A stretch of 26,510 nucleotides of DNA. Source: an uncultured Butyrivibrio sp. Lineage in GTDB: Bacteria > Bacillota > Clostridia > Lachnospirales > Lachnospiraceae. Made by a program: the position numbers and the translations under genes. The notes below the pieces were generated by a model that was not told the origin of the DNA, did not search any database, and saw nothing but the letters and a program-made list of their open reading frames with translations. Below, piece by piece: positions 14,236-23,941 of the stretch. Position 1 is the first letter of the stretch, and each line of letters begins with the position of its first letter. The stretch covers positions 1 to 26,510 of the forward strand of contig CAMVRW010000002.1 of NCBI GenBank assembly GCA_947169985.1, in the 5' to 3' direction.

Positions 14236-14372
14236 TTTAGGTTGATGTTAAAAGTGCATAAATAACGCCCTGAAAGTTTGTTGATTATTTAGGCATAATT
14301 ATGAAAAATACTTTCGTTTTCCTATTGTTTTCGTCAAAGTTCCTATGTTAAGATAAAAACACGTTTTAAAAT

Positions 14373-14390
14373 AATGTAAGCGTTTACATT
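14373..14390. promoter_or_regulatory. cre-like / LacI-family operator 2
   Basis: AATGTAAGCGTTTACATT is nearly a perfect palindrome and matches the cre consensus WTGNAANCGNWNNCAW. It lies about 20 nt downstream of the proposed -10 box, a roadblock position, so bound CcpA or a LacI-type pectin regulator should repress. Confidence 0.75.
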
Positions 14391-14432
14391 ATTAAAAAAG
14401 TATAAACTATGTTACGGATTGGGAGGAGCAAC

Positions 14433-17400
14433 ATGGTAAAAAGGACGAAAAGGGGAAAAACGGGGGCAAAGGTTTTTGCTGCCATCATGTCTGTAGTACT
14501 GGGACTGTCTAACGTTCCGGGAGCTATGTCAGGTGCTATGGCTTATGCAGAGACCGGAGAAGCTAATGACGCACAGGTGACAGAAGGTGCAGGGGAACAG
14601 GCAAGCAGCGTTGCAAGTACTGATGGTGCTGGTTCTGAAGGCAGCTCTGTAAGCGCCGAAGGCGAAGAGCAAAAGAAATCTTCTGGTGCCGAAGAGAAAC
14701 AGGAAACACCAGGGGAGGATTCTTCAAGCACAGGATCAGGAAGCGAAGATTCTGCAAAGGGAGAAGAGTCTGGCGATGCTAATGAGAAAAGCACCGGAAC
14801 AGGATCTTCTGATAAGGATGAAAAATCAAACTCTTCAGATGAAGCATCCTCAGAAAAGACTGAAACTGTAGAGAAGTCTGATGAGAAAGATGCTGAAGCA
14901 ACAGGCAAGAAGTCATCCGAGAAAACAGCTGATGCTGCGTCAGAATATTCAACATATGATCCTTCTTCATCTTCCAGAGATTTTGATTACAACAAGACAG
15001 ATGTGTGGGATTTCGGCGCAGAGGATCTTGGAGAAAATTACAACAACAGGCTTGATGTTGATACCATCAATGGATTCTATGATGGTGTTGAACCAGGCAG
15101 TACTGGAAAAACTATTGCTTCATTTTCTGTAGATGACGGAGACTTTGTGTTCGAGGATGGCGGATATTCTACTACACATAAACTTAGAACTACAAATACG
15201 TCCTTAACACATGCTGACGAAAAGTCTCTTAAAGACTCTGATGGAAATGTTTATAGTGGATATTTATATTCCAATAAAAGCTCTAATGAGTCTGTGTATC
15301 TTGCATTGGAGTGCCAGGCGGACGACATAATCACTGCTTACGTTTCACGTAACAATGGTGACAGCGAAATTCATTTTGTGAATATGTCTGATTCTAGTGA
15401 TGATACATCCTATACCCATACTTTGGGCAGCTCAATGGTAAGCAAGTTTGTATGCTATCCATCTCAGACAGCCAAGTACAAGTTCTATTCAGCGAATGAG
15501 AAACTGGTTGTAGCAAGAGTTATCCGTGAGCATGCTTCTTATGCGAACCTTTCCGGTTCGGTAAGTGGATTTACAGGAACAGACTCATTTGACGTAGTAT
15601 TTACTAATACAAAGAACGGCAATGAAGTAAAGGCTACTGTTGTTGATGGCAAGTACACAGCTGAGCTTGCTTGCGGCTTTGACTACGAGCTTTCACTTGA
15701 GGGTGCTGATGAATATGTCATCACAACAGACAAGACTGTTAATATTTCAGGTGACGCAGAAATGAATATTGAGGTAAGCTCAGTTGACCTTGTTGAAGTA
15801 TCCGGAACTGTAAAAGGTATTGCTGGGGATGCTGTAGATAAGTTCATTGATGGCGCTGAGTTCACATTCAAAGCACAGGATGAGAATTCTGTATTCGTTC
15901 CTGTCATCAACCTGAAAAAAGTGGGATCAGATATCAAGTTTGAGACCAGGCTTCAGAAGGATATGATCTACGATGTATCTGTTGCAGATAAAGCGCAGGT
16001 TGCAGTGGTTGAAGACTATGATCTTTTGACAACTGAGTTTAAGGCAGATGATGCTGCTATAGAGTTTGAAGCAAAGCCTGTATATAAGGTGACAATTGTT
16101 CCGGAAGGAGCTAGCAAGGAAGACCTTGCAGAGGCTGTATTCACATTCACAAGACTTGATGTGGAAAAAGAGTTCGTACCTGACGGATATGTTTACGAGT
16201 TCACAGGACTTGAAGACATCGCTTTAAGGGATGGTCAGTACGTTGTAAAAGTTACAAATTCAGGAGCTTTTGTACAGAAACTGACTAGCAACCTTATTGT
16301 TAAGGGAGCTAATGTTTCAAAGATCATTAACTTCTCTTCTGATATAACAGAGTGGGATTTCTCTGATGCAGCATTTGCAGCTAAGTTTGCGAACGCAACA
16401 GAAGGCAATTACAACGGACTTTCATGGACAAACGGAAGATCCCATAACGGTGTTTATCTCTATTCCGGAGCTGGCAAGATTTCAGTTCCTGTAAAGGGAG
16501 CATGCCAGATCCAGGTAACAGGAAATTATCAGTATTCATACTACTTTGAGAATGAGTCTGAGGCTACAGTCGGAGTGCAGACCGGTTCCACAAGCCAGAA
16601 TGACACATTCACATATAACTACAAGGGCGGAGCAGGAACTTTTGACATAACAGTTCTTGGCACATCCTATATTACAAAGATTGCGACAGTTTATCAGACA
16701 GAGTACAGGTCAGAGCTTTTGGTTGGCTCTTCAGATAAAGTAGATTTTGCTACAGTAGGCGAAGCTCTTGAAGCAGTTCGTCTAATGGACAGGAAGGACG
16801 GAGAGAGAGTTACAATCAACATCGAGCCAGGCAACTACGAAGAGATGCTTGTTGTTGATGTTCCAGATGTAACACTTGCAAATGCAAGCTCAGCTCCAAC
16901 AAATACACTTACAGATTCAGGTGTTGGTATCGATTCAAATGCTGTTCGTATCACATGGTACTACGGACATGGTTACAGCTACTACAGCATGGGCAGCGAT
17001 TACAAGTATGATGCAGAAGTTCTTGCTGCAAACAAGGCAAATGGCTATGCATCAGTTGCTAACCCTGGCTCAGGAACAGGCACATACTGGAATGCATCAG
17101 TAGTAGTAAATGCATCCGGATTTGAAGCTAAGAATATTATTTTTGAGAACTCATTTAACCAGTATCAGTCACAGAAGGCTGCAGAGGATGTTATCGTTCC
17201 TAATAGCGGAGCTAAAGAAGGAACAGTAGCAAGAGCTTCCATGGCAGCAGGTGACACAACTGTTCAGGAAAAGAAATATGTAGAAAGAGCTGCAGCACTT
17301 GCTCTTACAGCATCAGCTAAGGAGGCATATTTCGAGGGATGTCGCATTGTTGGACGTCAGGATACACTTTACGGTGCAGTAGGAACAACAGCAGCATTCT

Positions 17401-20400
17401 ACAACTGTGCGGTTTACGGCGGTACAGATTATATCTTTGGTGGAATGACAGCGGTATTTGCTAAGTGCGACCTAGTTCTTAACACAAGTGAGGACAAGAA
17501 TGATGTGGCATACATCACAGCAGCTCAGCAGCAGTCAGCATCAAGCCGTGGATATCTGATGTACAACTGTACAGTAAAGAGCACAACTCCTGGTATTGAT
17601 ACAGCATCCCAGTACACATCAAAGCCTGGTCAGTTCGGAAGACCATGGCAGGCAAACACTTCAGAGGCAGTATTCTTTGATACAGTTGTTGAAGCTACCA
17701 ACTGGACTCTTGGAGATGATGGTAAGTATACATACGACGAGAAGTCAGTTGTTTCTCTCATTCAGCCAGAAGGCTGGAATACATCTCTTGGCGGAGAGTC
17801 AGCAAGAAACGTTGAGTATGGCACATTTGAAGTAGCCAAGGTAGATAACAGCTCATCTCGTGTTTCATGGGTACAGCAGCCAAAGGATGCGGTCCTTGCA
17901 GATGGAACAGCTATTTCTGTAGCAGCATTCCTTGGAGAATGGGATCCATTTACAGCAAATGGCGATGACATGACAATCACATTCCCTGACGGAACAAGCC
18001 AGGATGCACCTAAGGCACCTGCAGGAGAGTCACCAAGTCAATCTGGAGTTTATACTCTTTTAGCCGATGATCTTAATGGTTTTGATAAAGGAGATAAAAA
18101 GAACGGAGAAACTGAGGCTGCTGGAACTGATAAATTCTTTACACTTCAGTATGGCGAGAAATCTGCTGTAAACACTAATTATAATAAGGATTGGGAAGAT
18201 GGATTCTCATCTACCAACAGGATAAACCTGGGAGGAAGTGCTACCACTGCACTTAATTCGATCAAGTTTACGACTACTACTGATAATGCCGAATTAAAGG
18301 TATGGTGGGGAAGCAATACTAAGCCATTAGTTCTTCTTGGTTCAGACGGCGCTTCTGTTCAGATTGCAGAGGCAGGAACAAAAGATGCTCTCTATATCAC
18401 AAAATATGTTATTGAGAAAGCCGGAACTTATTTCCTGGGGAGCAGCGGCGGAACAGATTATATTTGCAAGGTCGTTGTAACTGAGAAGACAGAGGAACCA
18501 GCTAAAGTATATACATTCGAGGGTGCTGGTATAGATGCTTTTGCTCAGGGGGCTAAAGAAGATGGCGCTAAAGAAGAAACTGGTACTGATAAATACTTTA
18601 CATTGCTCTACAGTTCCAAGACAAAAGTAGAAGATAAAGAAAAAACATTTGAAGATGAGTACCACGGAACCAGAAGAGTTAACTTTGGTGGTGGAGTAAA
18701 AACAGAAAAGAACTCTGTTAAATTCACTACATCTTCTGATAAAGCCAAGGTAAAGCTTTGGTGGGCAGCTGGCGCTAACGACAGACAGATGGCTATCCTC
18801 GATGCAGAGGGAAAAGTTGTAGTATCTACCAGTGGAACAACCGTAAAGGATGCTGCCTATATTTCAGAGTTCACTCTTGAAAAGGCAGGAACATATTTCC
18901 TTGGTGGCCATGAGAATAATAATTACATTTTCAAGGTTGAAGTAACAGAAGGGGGCTCGGAGGAAGTTGTAAGGGCTAACTGGACAGATGTTGCGGCTCC
19001 TGTGATCAGTTCTGTAGCACTTGATGAGAATGATTCTTCAAAAGTTGTAGTTAAAGTAAAATCTGAGATTGGTACTAACGGTGGAGATGCTCTTGCGGTA
19101 ACTATGTACGATGAGCAGGGCATGGAAAAAGGCTCTTCCAGATCTTTGAAAGAGGGCACAGAGTTTGAGTTTACCTTTACTCCTACCAGAACAGGTAAGT
19201 ACTACTTCACAGCAACTCTTTCAAGGGATGACGTAGAGGAAGTTAAGACAAGTGACAAGTCAAAGGAAATTTCTTTTACCTATGAACTGAAAGCACCTGC
19301 CTTCAAGAATGCAACAAACAAGGGAAATGGAAGCGTTACTGTTAAGTTCTACTCTGTATCAGAGGCTGATGATTATGTACTGACTTATATTGATACAGAA
19401 AATGAGAAATCTTCAAAGAGCGCACGCATAACCCCTAAAGAGGTGGTTTATAACACATCTACAGAGTATGCTTATACTTTTGACGGACTTACAGTTGGAC
19501 ACAAGTATAACTTTGAACTTGTGGCGAAGCGTGGGCAGGAGACATCAGAAGTATCAGTACTTCAGGGACTTGTTGTGACTAAGGAAAGCGGTATTGAATG
19601 GACATTTGCTGCTTTTGGATCAGGCGTTTCAACAAGCTCCACTAACTGTGGCTACAAGACCAATGACAATGGATCTGTAACTGTTTGGAATACAGGAAAT
19701 AAGGGTAAGATCGTTCCTGCCAGCACAGATGGACTTTCATTCTTCTATGCTACACTTCCTGCTGATAAGAACTTCACCTTTACAGCTACAGCAACTATTG
19801 ATACCTGGGCATTCACAAACGGTCAGGAAGGCTTCGGTCTTATGGCTTGTGACAGAGTTGGTGTAAACGGAGATGCCTCAGTTTTCTGGAACAACTCCTA
19901 CATGGCATCAGGTACTAAGGTTGAGTACTACTATGACAAAGAAAAGGGTGAATCAACCTTTGATGAGACTGATTCCAAGATCACTATGAAGCTTGGTCTT
20001 GGTGCTCAGCAGAAGATAGGAGTAACACAAGAGAATCTTGACCTGCTTGAGGCAAATGACACAGAAACAATAAAGAACGATTTCTCAAGTAAGATGTATC
20101 CTCTTGAGATATCCTGTGGAACAAAGGGAACAGGTACATACAACCTCTTTGGAAAAGAGTCTTCAGGAACTGTTCAGGGTACTGTAGACAACACTCTTAC
20201 AAAGGTAAGACTTAGAATCCAGAAGAACAACACAGGATACTTTGTAAGCTACCTTGATGAAAATGACAACGAGCTTTGCACAAGAAAGTTCTATGATACA
20301 GAGGCTCTTTCAAAGCTTGATCCAGACCATGTATATGTTGGATTCTATGCTTCAAGAACCTTTAAGGCTACCTTCTCAGATATCGAGATTGTAAGGACAA

Positions 20401-22676
20401 ATCCTGAGGATGATGCTCCTGCAGAAGATAGAGATATTACATACGTAGCACCAAATTATAAGATTGTTTCTGCAACCTACTCTAATACAGCAAAGTATGA
20501 TCTTTCATACTCAGGTAATGCAGATGGAACCCTTACTATTTCAGATGAGAAGGGAAATGTTTTAGTAAATGCCCAGGAAGTTACAGCTAATGAGACAGTA
20601 ACTGTAACTACTAAGCTGGCAAGGGGCGACAACAAGTTTAATGTTAAGTTTATCCCAAGTGAGTTCTTCTTCCCTGAGGGAGATCAGTACAAGAGACTTT
20701 CTTCCTATGAGATGAGCGAGTTTACTCACACAGTTAAGTTTGAGACCATCAATGATAGCGACAGCGTTTACGTTTCAGCAGATGGTAAGGCTGACGCAGA
20801 TGGTTCAAAAGAAAGTCCTGTTGATATCTACACAGCTGTTAAGTATGTACAGCCTGGTCAGACCATCAGACTTGCAGCCGGTACCTACAGCTTAAGAAGC
20901 ACTGTTAAGGTAGAAAGAGGAATTGACGGAACTCCTTCAAAGCCTATAAAGATGGTGGCTGAAGACGGAAGAGCAATCTTCGACTTTAACAAGTCCTGCG
21001 CAGGATTTATCTTTGCAGGTGATTACTGGTATGTGAATGGAATCGACTGCACAAAGTCAGGTAATTCACTTAAGGGTATCCAGGTATCAGGAAGCCATAT
21101 CACTCTTGAGGATGTTCGTACTTATGAGAATGGTAACACCGGTATCCAGGTAAGCAGATATCTTGGAAGTGATGACAGAGATGAATGGCCAAGCTATGAC
21201 CTTATCCTTAACTGCACATCCTACAGCAATGCGGATGCAGGTTACGAGGATGCTGACGGATTTGCTGCAAAGCTTACAGTTGGCGAAGGCGTAGTATTTG
21301 ACGGATGTATTGCATACAACAACGCTGATGATGGATGGGATCTCTTTGCAAAGGTAGAGACCGGATCCATCGGACAGGTTACTATCAGAAACTGCGTTGC
21401 ATTTGCAAACGGTTATGGCGTTGATGGAACAAACGAAGGTAACGGTAATGGCTTTAAGATGGGTGGATCAAGTATCAATGGTCCTCACAAGCTCATCAAC
21501 TCTGTTGCATGGGGCAATAAGGCTAAGGGTATCGATTCCAACTCGGGTCCTGATATCCAGGTTTACAACAGCATGTCCTTCAACAACGGAAGCAACAACG
21601 TAGCTCTTTATACAAACGATACTGCTAACACTGATTATCTGGTTGATGGAGTTATCTCCTTCAGAACAACCGGTGAAAGCACAAATGAAAATATCAAGGC
21701 TAAGGGCACACAGGATAAGTCCAAGATCTATGGCAAGAAGAACTTCTTCTGGCAGGATGGAAAGTCAGCAAATAGCGAAGGACTTGCAGTGACAAGCGAC
21801 TGGTTTGTATCACTTGATGCTCCGTACGCTAACTCATCAGATCCTTACGCAGTGGCAGCTTCCCTTAGAACCTCCAACGGATCAATTGATCTTGGAGACT
21901 TCATGAAGCTCACCGACAAGGCCATAGAGGCTATGTCTGCAGCTGGTTTAAGTGCTTCAGAAGTGGCAGCTAACATTGGCGGAAACTACGAAGCAGTTAC
22001 AGATGAAAGAAATATCGCAGGCTCTGCAGATGATGCTAAGAATGATGAAGAGACTGAGGAAGAGAACGGCGGATCTGGAGAAGCTGGTTCAGGTTCTTCA
22101 ACATCAGGAAGCACATCCGGAAGTTCATCTTCAGGAAGTGGATCAGGAAGCGGATCCGGTAGCTCAGAAAGCTCAGACAGCACAGGAAGCGAATCCGGCA
22201 GCAGCTCTGAGAGCACATCAGCAGCTTCAAGCGCTTCGAGCTCAAGCACTACAGGGACTACAATTCCTACCGGAGAAGTGGCTCAGACAGGTACAACAGT
22301 TACCGGTCAGACAAATACTCCTGTAGTAGCCGGTGCAACCCGTGAGAATGGTACTTCATCAGATAATGGAACCGGATCATCTGAAGGCACACAGTCAGAT
22401 AATGGTTCTTCAAACGAGGCTGCTCAGGCAGACAGCAGTGCAACTCAGGAAAATGTTCAGCAGGATAACAGCGCTGCAACTGAGAACGCTGCAGTAGACA
22501 ATGGCTCAGATAAGACCATCGTTGATGAGCAGGCTCCAAAGAGCGATAAGCCAGAGAGAAAGGTTCCTGTAGCTCCTATTGCAGGAGGAACAGTAGTAGT
22601 GGTTGCAGCAGCTGCAATCGCAGTTAAGACAGGACTTATGGCTAAGCTCCTTGCATTTTTGCACATCATAAAGTGA
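14433..22676 (+). CDS. Giant surface pectinase: CE8 pectin methylesterase plus PL9 pectate lyase
   Basis: A 2747-residue secreted enzyme. Signal peptide 1-39; acidic Ser/Glu linker 40-170; unassigned beta domain about 189-375; three short sandwiches about 375-630; beta domain 632-765; CE8 methylesterase about 766-1120 with GRQDTLYG (D977, acid/base), TDYIFGG (D999, nucleophile) and GRPW (1069-1072); two tandem copies of a roughly 150-residue domain (1206-1356, 1358-1507); FN3-like region 1520-1720; jelly-roll-like domain 1720-1990; PL9 lyase about 2109-2516 with D2275, D2299, D2300 and D2303, spaced as the Ca2+ ligands I recall for Dickeya PelL, and GNGFKMGG with K2342 as probable base; Ser/Gly linker 2542-2709; hydrophobic helix 2711-2735 with a short tail but no LPXTG. 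De-esterification then lets the lyase cut. GGGAGGAG selects ATG 14433 over ATG 14409. Confidence 0.93.
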   Translation: MVKRTKRGKTGAKVFAAIMSVVLGLSNVPGAMSGAMAYAETGEANDAQVTEGAGEQASSVASTDGAGSEGSSVSAEGEEQKKSSGAEEKQETPGEDSSSTGSGSEDSAKGEESGDANEKSTGTGSSDKDEKSNSSDEASSEKTETVEKSDEKDAEATGKKSSEKTADAASEYSTYDPSSSSRDFDYNKTDVWDFGAEDLGENYNNRLDVDTINGFYDGVEPGSTGKTIASFSVDDGDFVFEDGGYSTTHKLRTTNTSLTHADEKSLKDSDGNVYSGYLYSNKSSNESVYLALECQADDIITAYVSRNNGDSEIHFVNMSDSSDDTSYTHTLGSSMVSKFVCYPSQTAKYKFYSANEKLVVARVIREHASYANLSGSVSGFTGTDSFDVVFTNTKNGNEVKATVVDGKYTAELACGFDYELSLEGADEYVITTDKTVNISGDAEMNIEVSSVDLVEVSGTVKGIAGDAVDKFIDGAEFTFKAQDENSVFVPVINLKKVGSDIKFETRLQKDMIYDVSVADKAQVAVVEDYDLLTTEFKADDAAIEFEAKPVYKVTIVPEGASKEDLAEAVFTFTRLDVEKEFVPDGYVYEFTGLEDIALRDGQYVVKVTNSGAFVQKLTSNLIVKGANVSKIINFSSDITEWDFSDAAFAAKFANATEGNYNGLSWTNGRSHNGVYLYSGAGKISVPVKGACQIQVTGNYQYSYYFENESEATVGVQTGSTSQNDTFTYNYKGGAGTFDITVLGTSYITKIATVYQTEYRSELLVGSSDKVDFATVGEALEAVRLMDRKDGERVTINIEPGNYEEMLVVDVPDVTLANASSAPTNTLTDSGVGIDSNAVRITWYYGHGYSYYSMGSDYKYDAEVLAANKANGYASVANPGSGTGTYWNASVVVNASGFEAKNIIFENSFNQYQSQKAAEDVIVPNSGAKEGTVARASMAAGDTTVQEKKYVERAAALALTASAKEAYFEGCRIVGRQDTLYGAVGTTAAFYNCAVYGGTDYIFGGMTAVFAKCDLVLNTSEDKNDVAYITAAQQQSASSRGYLMYNCTVKSTTPGIDTASQYTSKPGQFGRPWQANTSEAVFFDTVVEATNWTLGDDGKYTYDEKSVVSLIQPEGWNTSLGGESARNVEYGTFEVAKVDNSSSRVSWVQQPKDAVLADGTAISVAAFLGEWDPFTANGDDMTITFPDGTSQDAPKAPAGESPSQSGVYTLLADDLNGFDKGDKKNGETEAAGTDKFFTLQYGEKSAVNTNYNKDWEDGFSSTNRINLGGSATTALNSIKFTTTTDNAELKVWWGSNTKPLVLLGSDGASVQIAEAGTKDALYITKYVIEKAGTYFLGSSGGTDYICKVVVTEKTEEPAKVYTFEGAGIDAFAQGAKEDGAKEETGTDKYFTLLYSSKTKVEDKEKTFEDEYHGTRRVNFGGGVKTEKNSVKFTTSSDKAKVKLWWAAGANDRQMAILDAEGKVVVSTSGTTVKDAAYISEFTLEKAGTYFLGGHENNNYIFKVEVTEGGSEEVVRANWTDVAAPVISSVALDENDSSKVVVKVKSEIGTNGGDALAVTMYDEQGMEKGSSRSLKEGTEFEFTFTPTRTGKYYFTATLSRDDVEEVKTSDKSKEISFTYELKAPAFKNATNKGNGSVTVKFYSVSEADDYVLTYIDTENEKSSKSARITPKEVVYNTSTEYAYTFDGLTVGHKYNFELVAKRGQETSEVSVLQGLVVTKESGIEWTFAAFGSGVSTSSTNCGYKTNDNGSVTVWNTGNKGKIVPASTDGLSFFYATLPADKNFTFTATATIDTWAFTNGQEGFGLMACDRVGVNGDASVFWNNSYMASGTKVEYYYDKEKGESTFDETDSKITMKLGLGAQQKIGVTQENLDLLEANDTETIKNDFSSKMYPLEISCGTKGTGTYNLFGKESSGTVQGTVDNTLTKVRLRIQKNNTGYFVSYLDENDNELCTRKFYDTEALSKLDPDHVYVGFYASRTFKATFSDIEIVRTNPEDDAPAEDRDITYVAPNYKIVSATYSNTAKYDLSYSGNADGTLTISDEKGNVLVNAQEVTANETVTVTTKLARGDNKFNVKFIPSEFFFPEGDQYKRLSSYEMSEFTHTVKFETINDSDSVYVSADGKADADGSKESPVDIYTAVKYVQPGQTIRLAAGTYSLRSTVKVERGIDGTPSKPIKMVAEDGRAIFDFNKSCAGFIFAGDYWYVNGIDCTKSGNSLKGIQVSGSHITLEDVRTYENGNTGIQVSRYLGSDDRDEWPSYDLILNCTSYSNADAGYEDADGFAAKLTVGEGVVFDGCIAYNNADDGWDLFAKVETGSIGQVTIRNCVAFANGYGVDGTNEGNGNGFKMGGSSINGPHKLINSVAWGNKAKGIDSNSGPDIQVYNSMSFNNGSNNVALYTNDTANTDYLVDGVISFRTTGESTNENIKAKGTQDKSKIYGKKNFFWQDGKSANSEGLAVTSDWFVSLDAPYANSSDPYAVAASLRTSNGSIDLGDFMKLTDKAIEAMSAAGLSASEVAANIGGNYEAVTDERNIAGSADDAKNDEETEEENGGSGEAGSGSSTSGSTSGSSSSGSGSGSGSGSSESSDSTGSESGSSSESTSAASSASSSSTTGTTIPTGEVAQTGTTVTGQTNTPVVAGATRENGTSSDNGTGSSEGTQSDNGSSNEAAQADSSATQENVQQDNSAATENAAVDNGSDKTIVDEQAPKSDKPERKVPVAPIAGGTVVVVAAAAIAVKTGLMAKLLAFLHIIK
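18048..18952 (+). repeat. Tandem duplicated domain inside the pectinase
   Basis: Two copies of about 150 residues: 18048-18500 and 18506-18952. Shared landmarks in order are VYT, GTDK(F/Y)FTL, R(I/V)N(L/F)GG, NS(I/V)KFTT, a (V/L)WW pair, DA(L/A)YI, EKAGTYFLG and a closing K(V)VTE-type strand. Placement between CE8 and FN3-like domains suggests paired carbohydrate-binding modules, but I do not recognise the family. Confidence 0.75.
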
Positions 22677-22724
22677 TGTGACAACTATTTTAGTTGCTCC
22701 CTTTCGTAAATACATTAAGGAACG

Positions 22725-22751
22725 ACCCGGATGATTATCATCCGGGTTTTT
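22725..22751 (+). terminator. Terminator of the pectinase gene
   Basis: ACCCGGATGA (22725-22734) and TCATCCGGGT (22738-22747) form a perfect 10-bp stem with a TTA loop, followed by T residues to 22751. Confidence 0.96.
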
Positions 22752-22767
22752 CCATAGCGTAAATCTG

Positions 22768-22776
22768 TGGTACAAT
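22768..22776 (+). promoter_or_regulatory. Extended -10 promoter of the methyltransferase cluster, probably leaderless
   Basis: TGG-TACAAT is an extended -10 (hexamer 22771-22776). The start codon ATG 22784 lies seven bases after it, where RNA synthesis should begin. No Shine-Dalgarno is present before the gene, in contrast to most genes here. Confidence 0.6.
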
Positions 22777-22783
22777 CTTGGGT

Positions 22784-23941
22784 ATGATGAAGTTTGAACT
22801 AATAGCTCCATGCCATTTTGGCCTGGAAGCAGTACTTAAAAAAGAAATAATAGATCTCGGCTACGACATTACCGAGGTGGCAGACGGACGAGTTACCTTT
22901 GCTGGTGATCCGGACGCTGTTTGTCGTGCCAATATTGGCCTTAGAACTGCTGAAAGGATCCTTATCAAGGTGGGAAGCTTCCACGCTGAGAGCTTTGAGG
23001 ACCTTTTCCAGGGCACCAAGAGCCTTCCCTGGGAGGAATTCATTCCGGAGAATGGAAAGTTCTGGGTCAAGAAAGCAAGTAGTGTGAAGAGTAAGCTCTT
23101 TTCCCCATCAGATATCCAGTCCATCATGAAGAAAGCTATGGTGGAGAGGATGAAGACCAGCTACCACACTGACTGGTTTAAGGAGGATGGACAGGATTTC
23201 CCTGTGAGAGTATTCCTTATGAAGGATGAGGTCACTGTGGCCCTTGATACCACCGGAGATTCCCTTCACAAGAGAGGTTACAGGAAGCTGGAATCCAAGG
23301 CTCCTATAGCTGAGAATCTTGCTGCCGCACTTATCATGCTTACTCCATGGCATGCTGACAGGATACTTATTGATCCTTTCTGCGGAAGTGGAACTATTCC
23401 AATTGAGGCGGCCATGATGGCAGCACATATTGCGCCGGGCATGACAAGGCACTTTACGGCTGAGAGCTGGACCCACATCATCACTCCCCAGAACTGGCAG
23501 GATGTGAGAGATGAGGCCAGGGACGAGATCATAACAGATGTAGAGACAGACATTCAGGGCTATGACCTTGACCCAGAGATGATCGAGATAGCCAGGATTA
23601 ACGCCAGAAAGGCCGGAGTGGAGAACATGATCCACTTCCAGGCAAGAGATATAGCGGATCTTAGCCACAGGAAGAAATATGGCTTTTTGATCACCAATCC
23701 GCCTTACGGTGAGAGAATCGGTGACCAGAAGGAACTTCCGCAGCTCTATCGCACCATCGGAGAGAGATACAAGGCACTGGATGACTGGTCCATGTATCTT
23801 ATCACAGGCTTTGATCAGGCAGAGAAATATATAGGAAGAAAGGCTGATAAGAACAGGAAGATTTACAACGGTATGATCAAGACCTACTTCTATCAGTTTA
23901 TGGGGCCTAAACCGCCCAGGAGAAACGAGAGAAACACATGA
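22784..23941 (+). CDS. THUMP-domain class I SAM-dependent RNA methyltransferase (RlmL/YpsC type)
   Basis: A 385-residue protein. The N-terminal FELIAPCHFGLEAVLKKEI and the region to about residue 155 form the ferredoxin-like/THUMP RNA-binding part. The methyltransferase domain carries DPFCGSGTIPIEA (from D197), the SAM loop GYDLDPEMIEIARINARKAG, and the catalytic NPPYGER (305-311) typical of N2-guanine methylation. Relatives methylate 23S rRNA (E. coli RlmL N-terminal half; Bacillus YpsC). The start is ATG 22784 or ATG 22787; neither has a Shine-Dalgarno, and a TTG at 22778 overlaps the promoter region. It heads a cluster of four close or overlapping genes; its stop overlaps the next start by 4 bp (ATGA). 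Confidence 0.92.
   Translation: MMKFELIAPCHFGLEAVLKKEIIDLGYDITEVADGRVTFAGDPDAVCRANIGLRTAERILIKVGSFHAESFEDLFQGTKSLPWEEFIPENGKFWVKKASSVKSKLFSPSDIQSIMKKAMVERMKTSYHTDWFKEDGQDFPVRVFLMKDEVTVALDTTGDSLHKRGYRKLESKAPIAENLAAALIMLTPWHADRILIDPFCGSGTIPIEAAMMAAHIAPGMTRHFTAESWTHIITPQNWQDVRDEARDEIITDVETDIQGYDLDPEMIEIARINARKAGVENMIHFQARDIADLSHRKKYGFLITNPPYGERIGDQKELPQLYRTIGERYKALDDWSMYLITGFDQAEKYIGRKADKNRKIYNGMIKTYFYQFMGPKPPRRNERNT

Larger units (their letters stand above)
14129..14432 (+). promoter_or_regulatory. Long AT-rich leader region of the pectinase gene
   Basis: No ORF or RNA gene was recognised in these 304 bases. They hold two cre-like sites (14222-14235, 14373-14390), a promoter candidate TTGTTT (14325-14330), 18 nt, TAAGAT (14349-14354), and the Shine-Dalgarno GGGAGGAG (14421-14428). 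The upstream cre site may serve a further promoter or DNA looping. The length and density of sites fit tight carbon-source control. Confidence 0.6.

Noticed and set aside
14409..14432. Upstream ATG as the start of the giant pectinase
   Set aside because: The ATG at 14409 has no ribosome site, while GGGAGGAG sits just before ATG 14433, which gives a normal signal peptide starting MVKRTKRGK.
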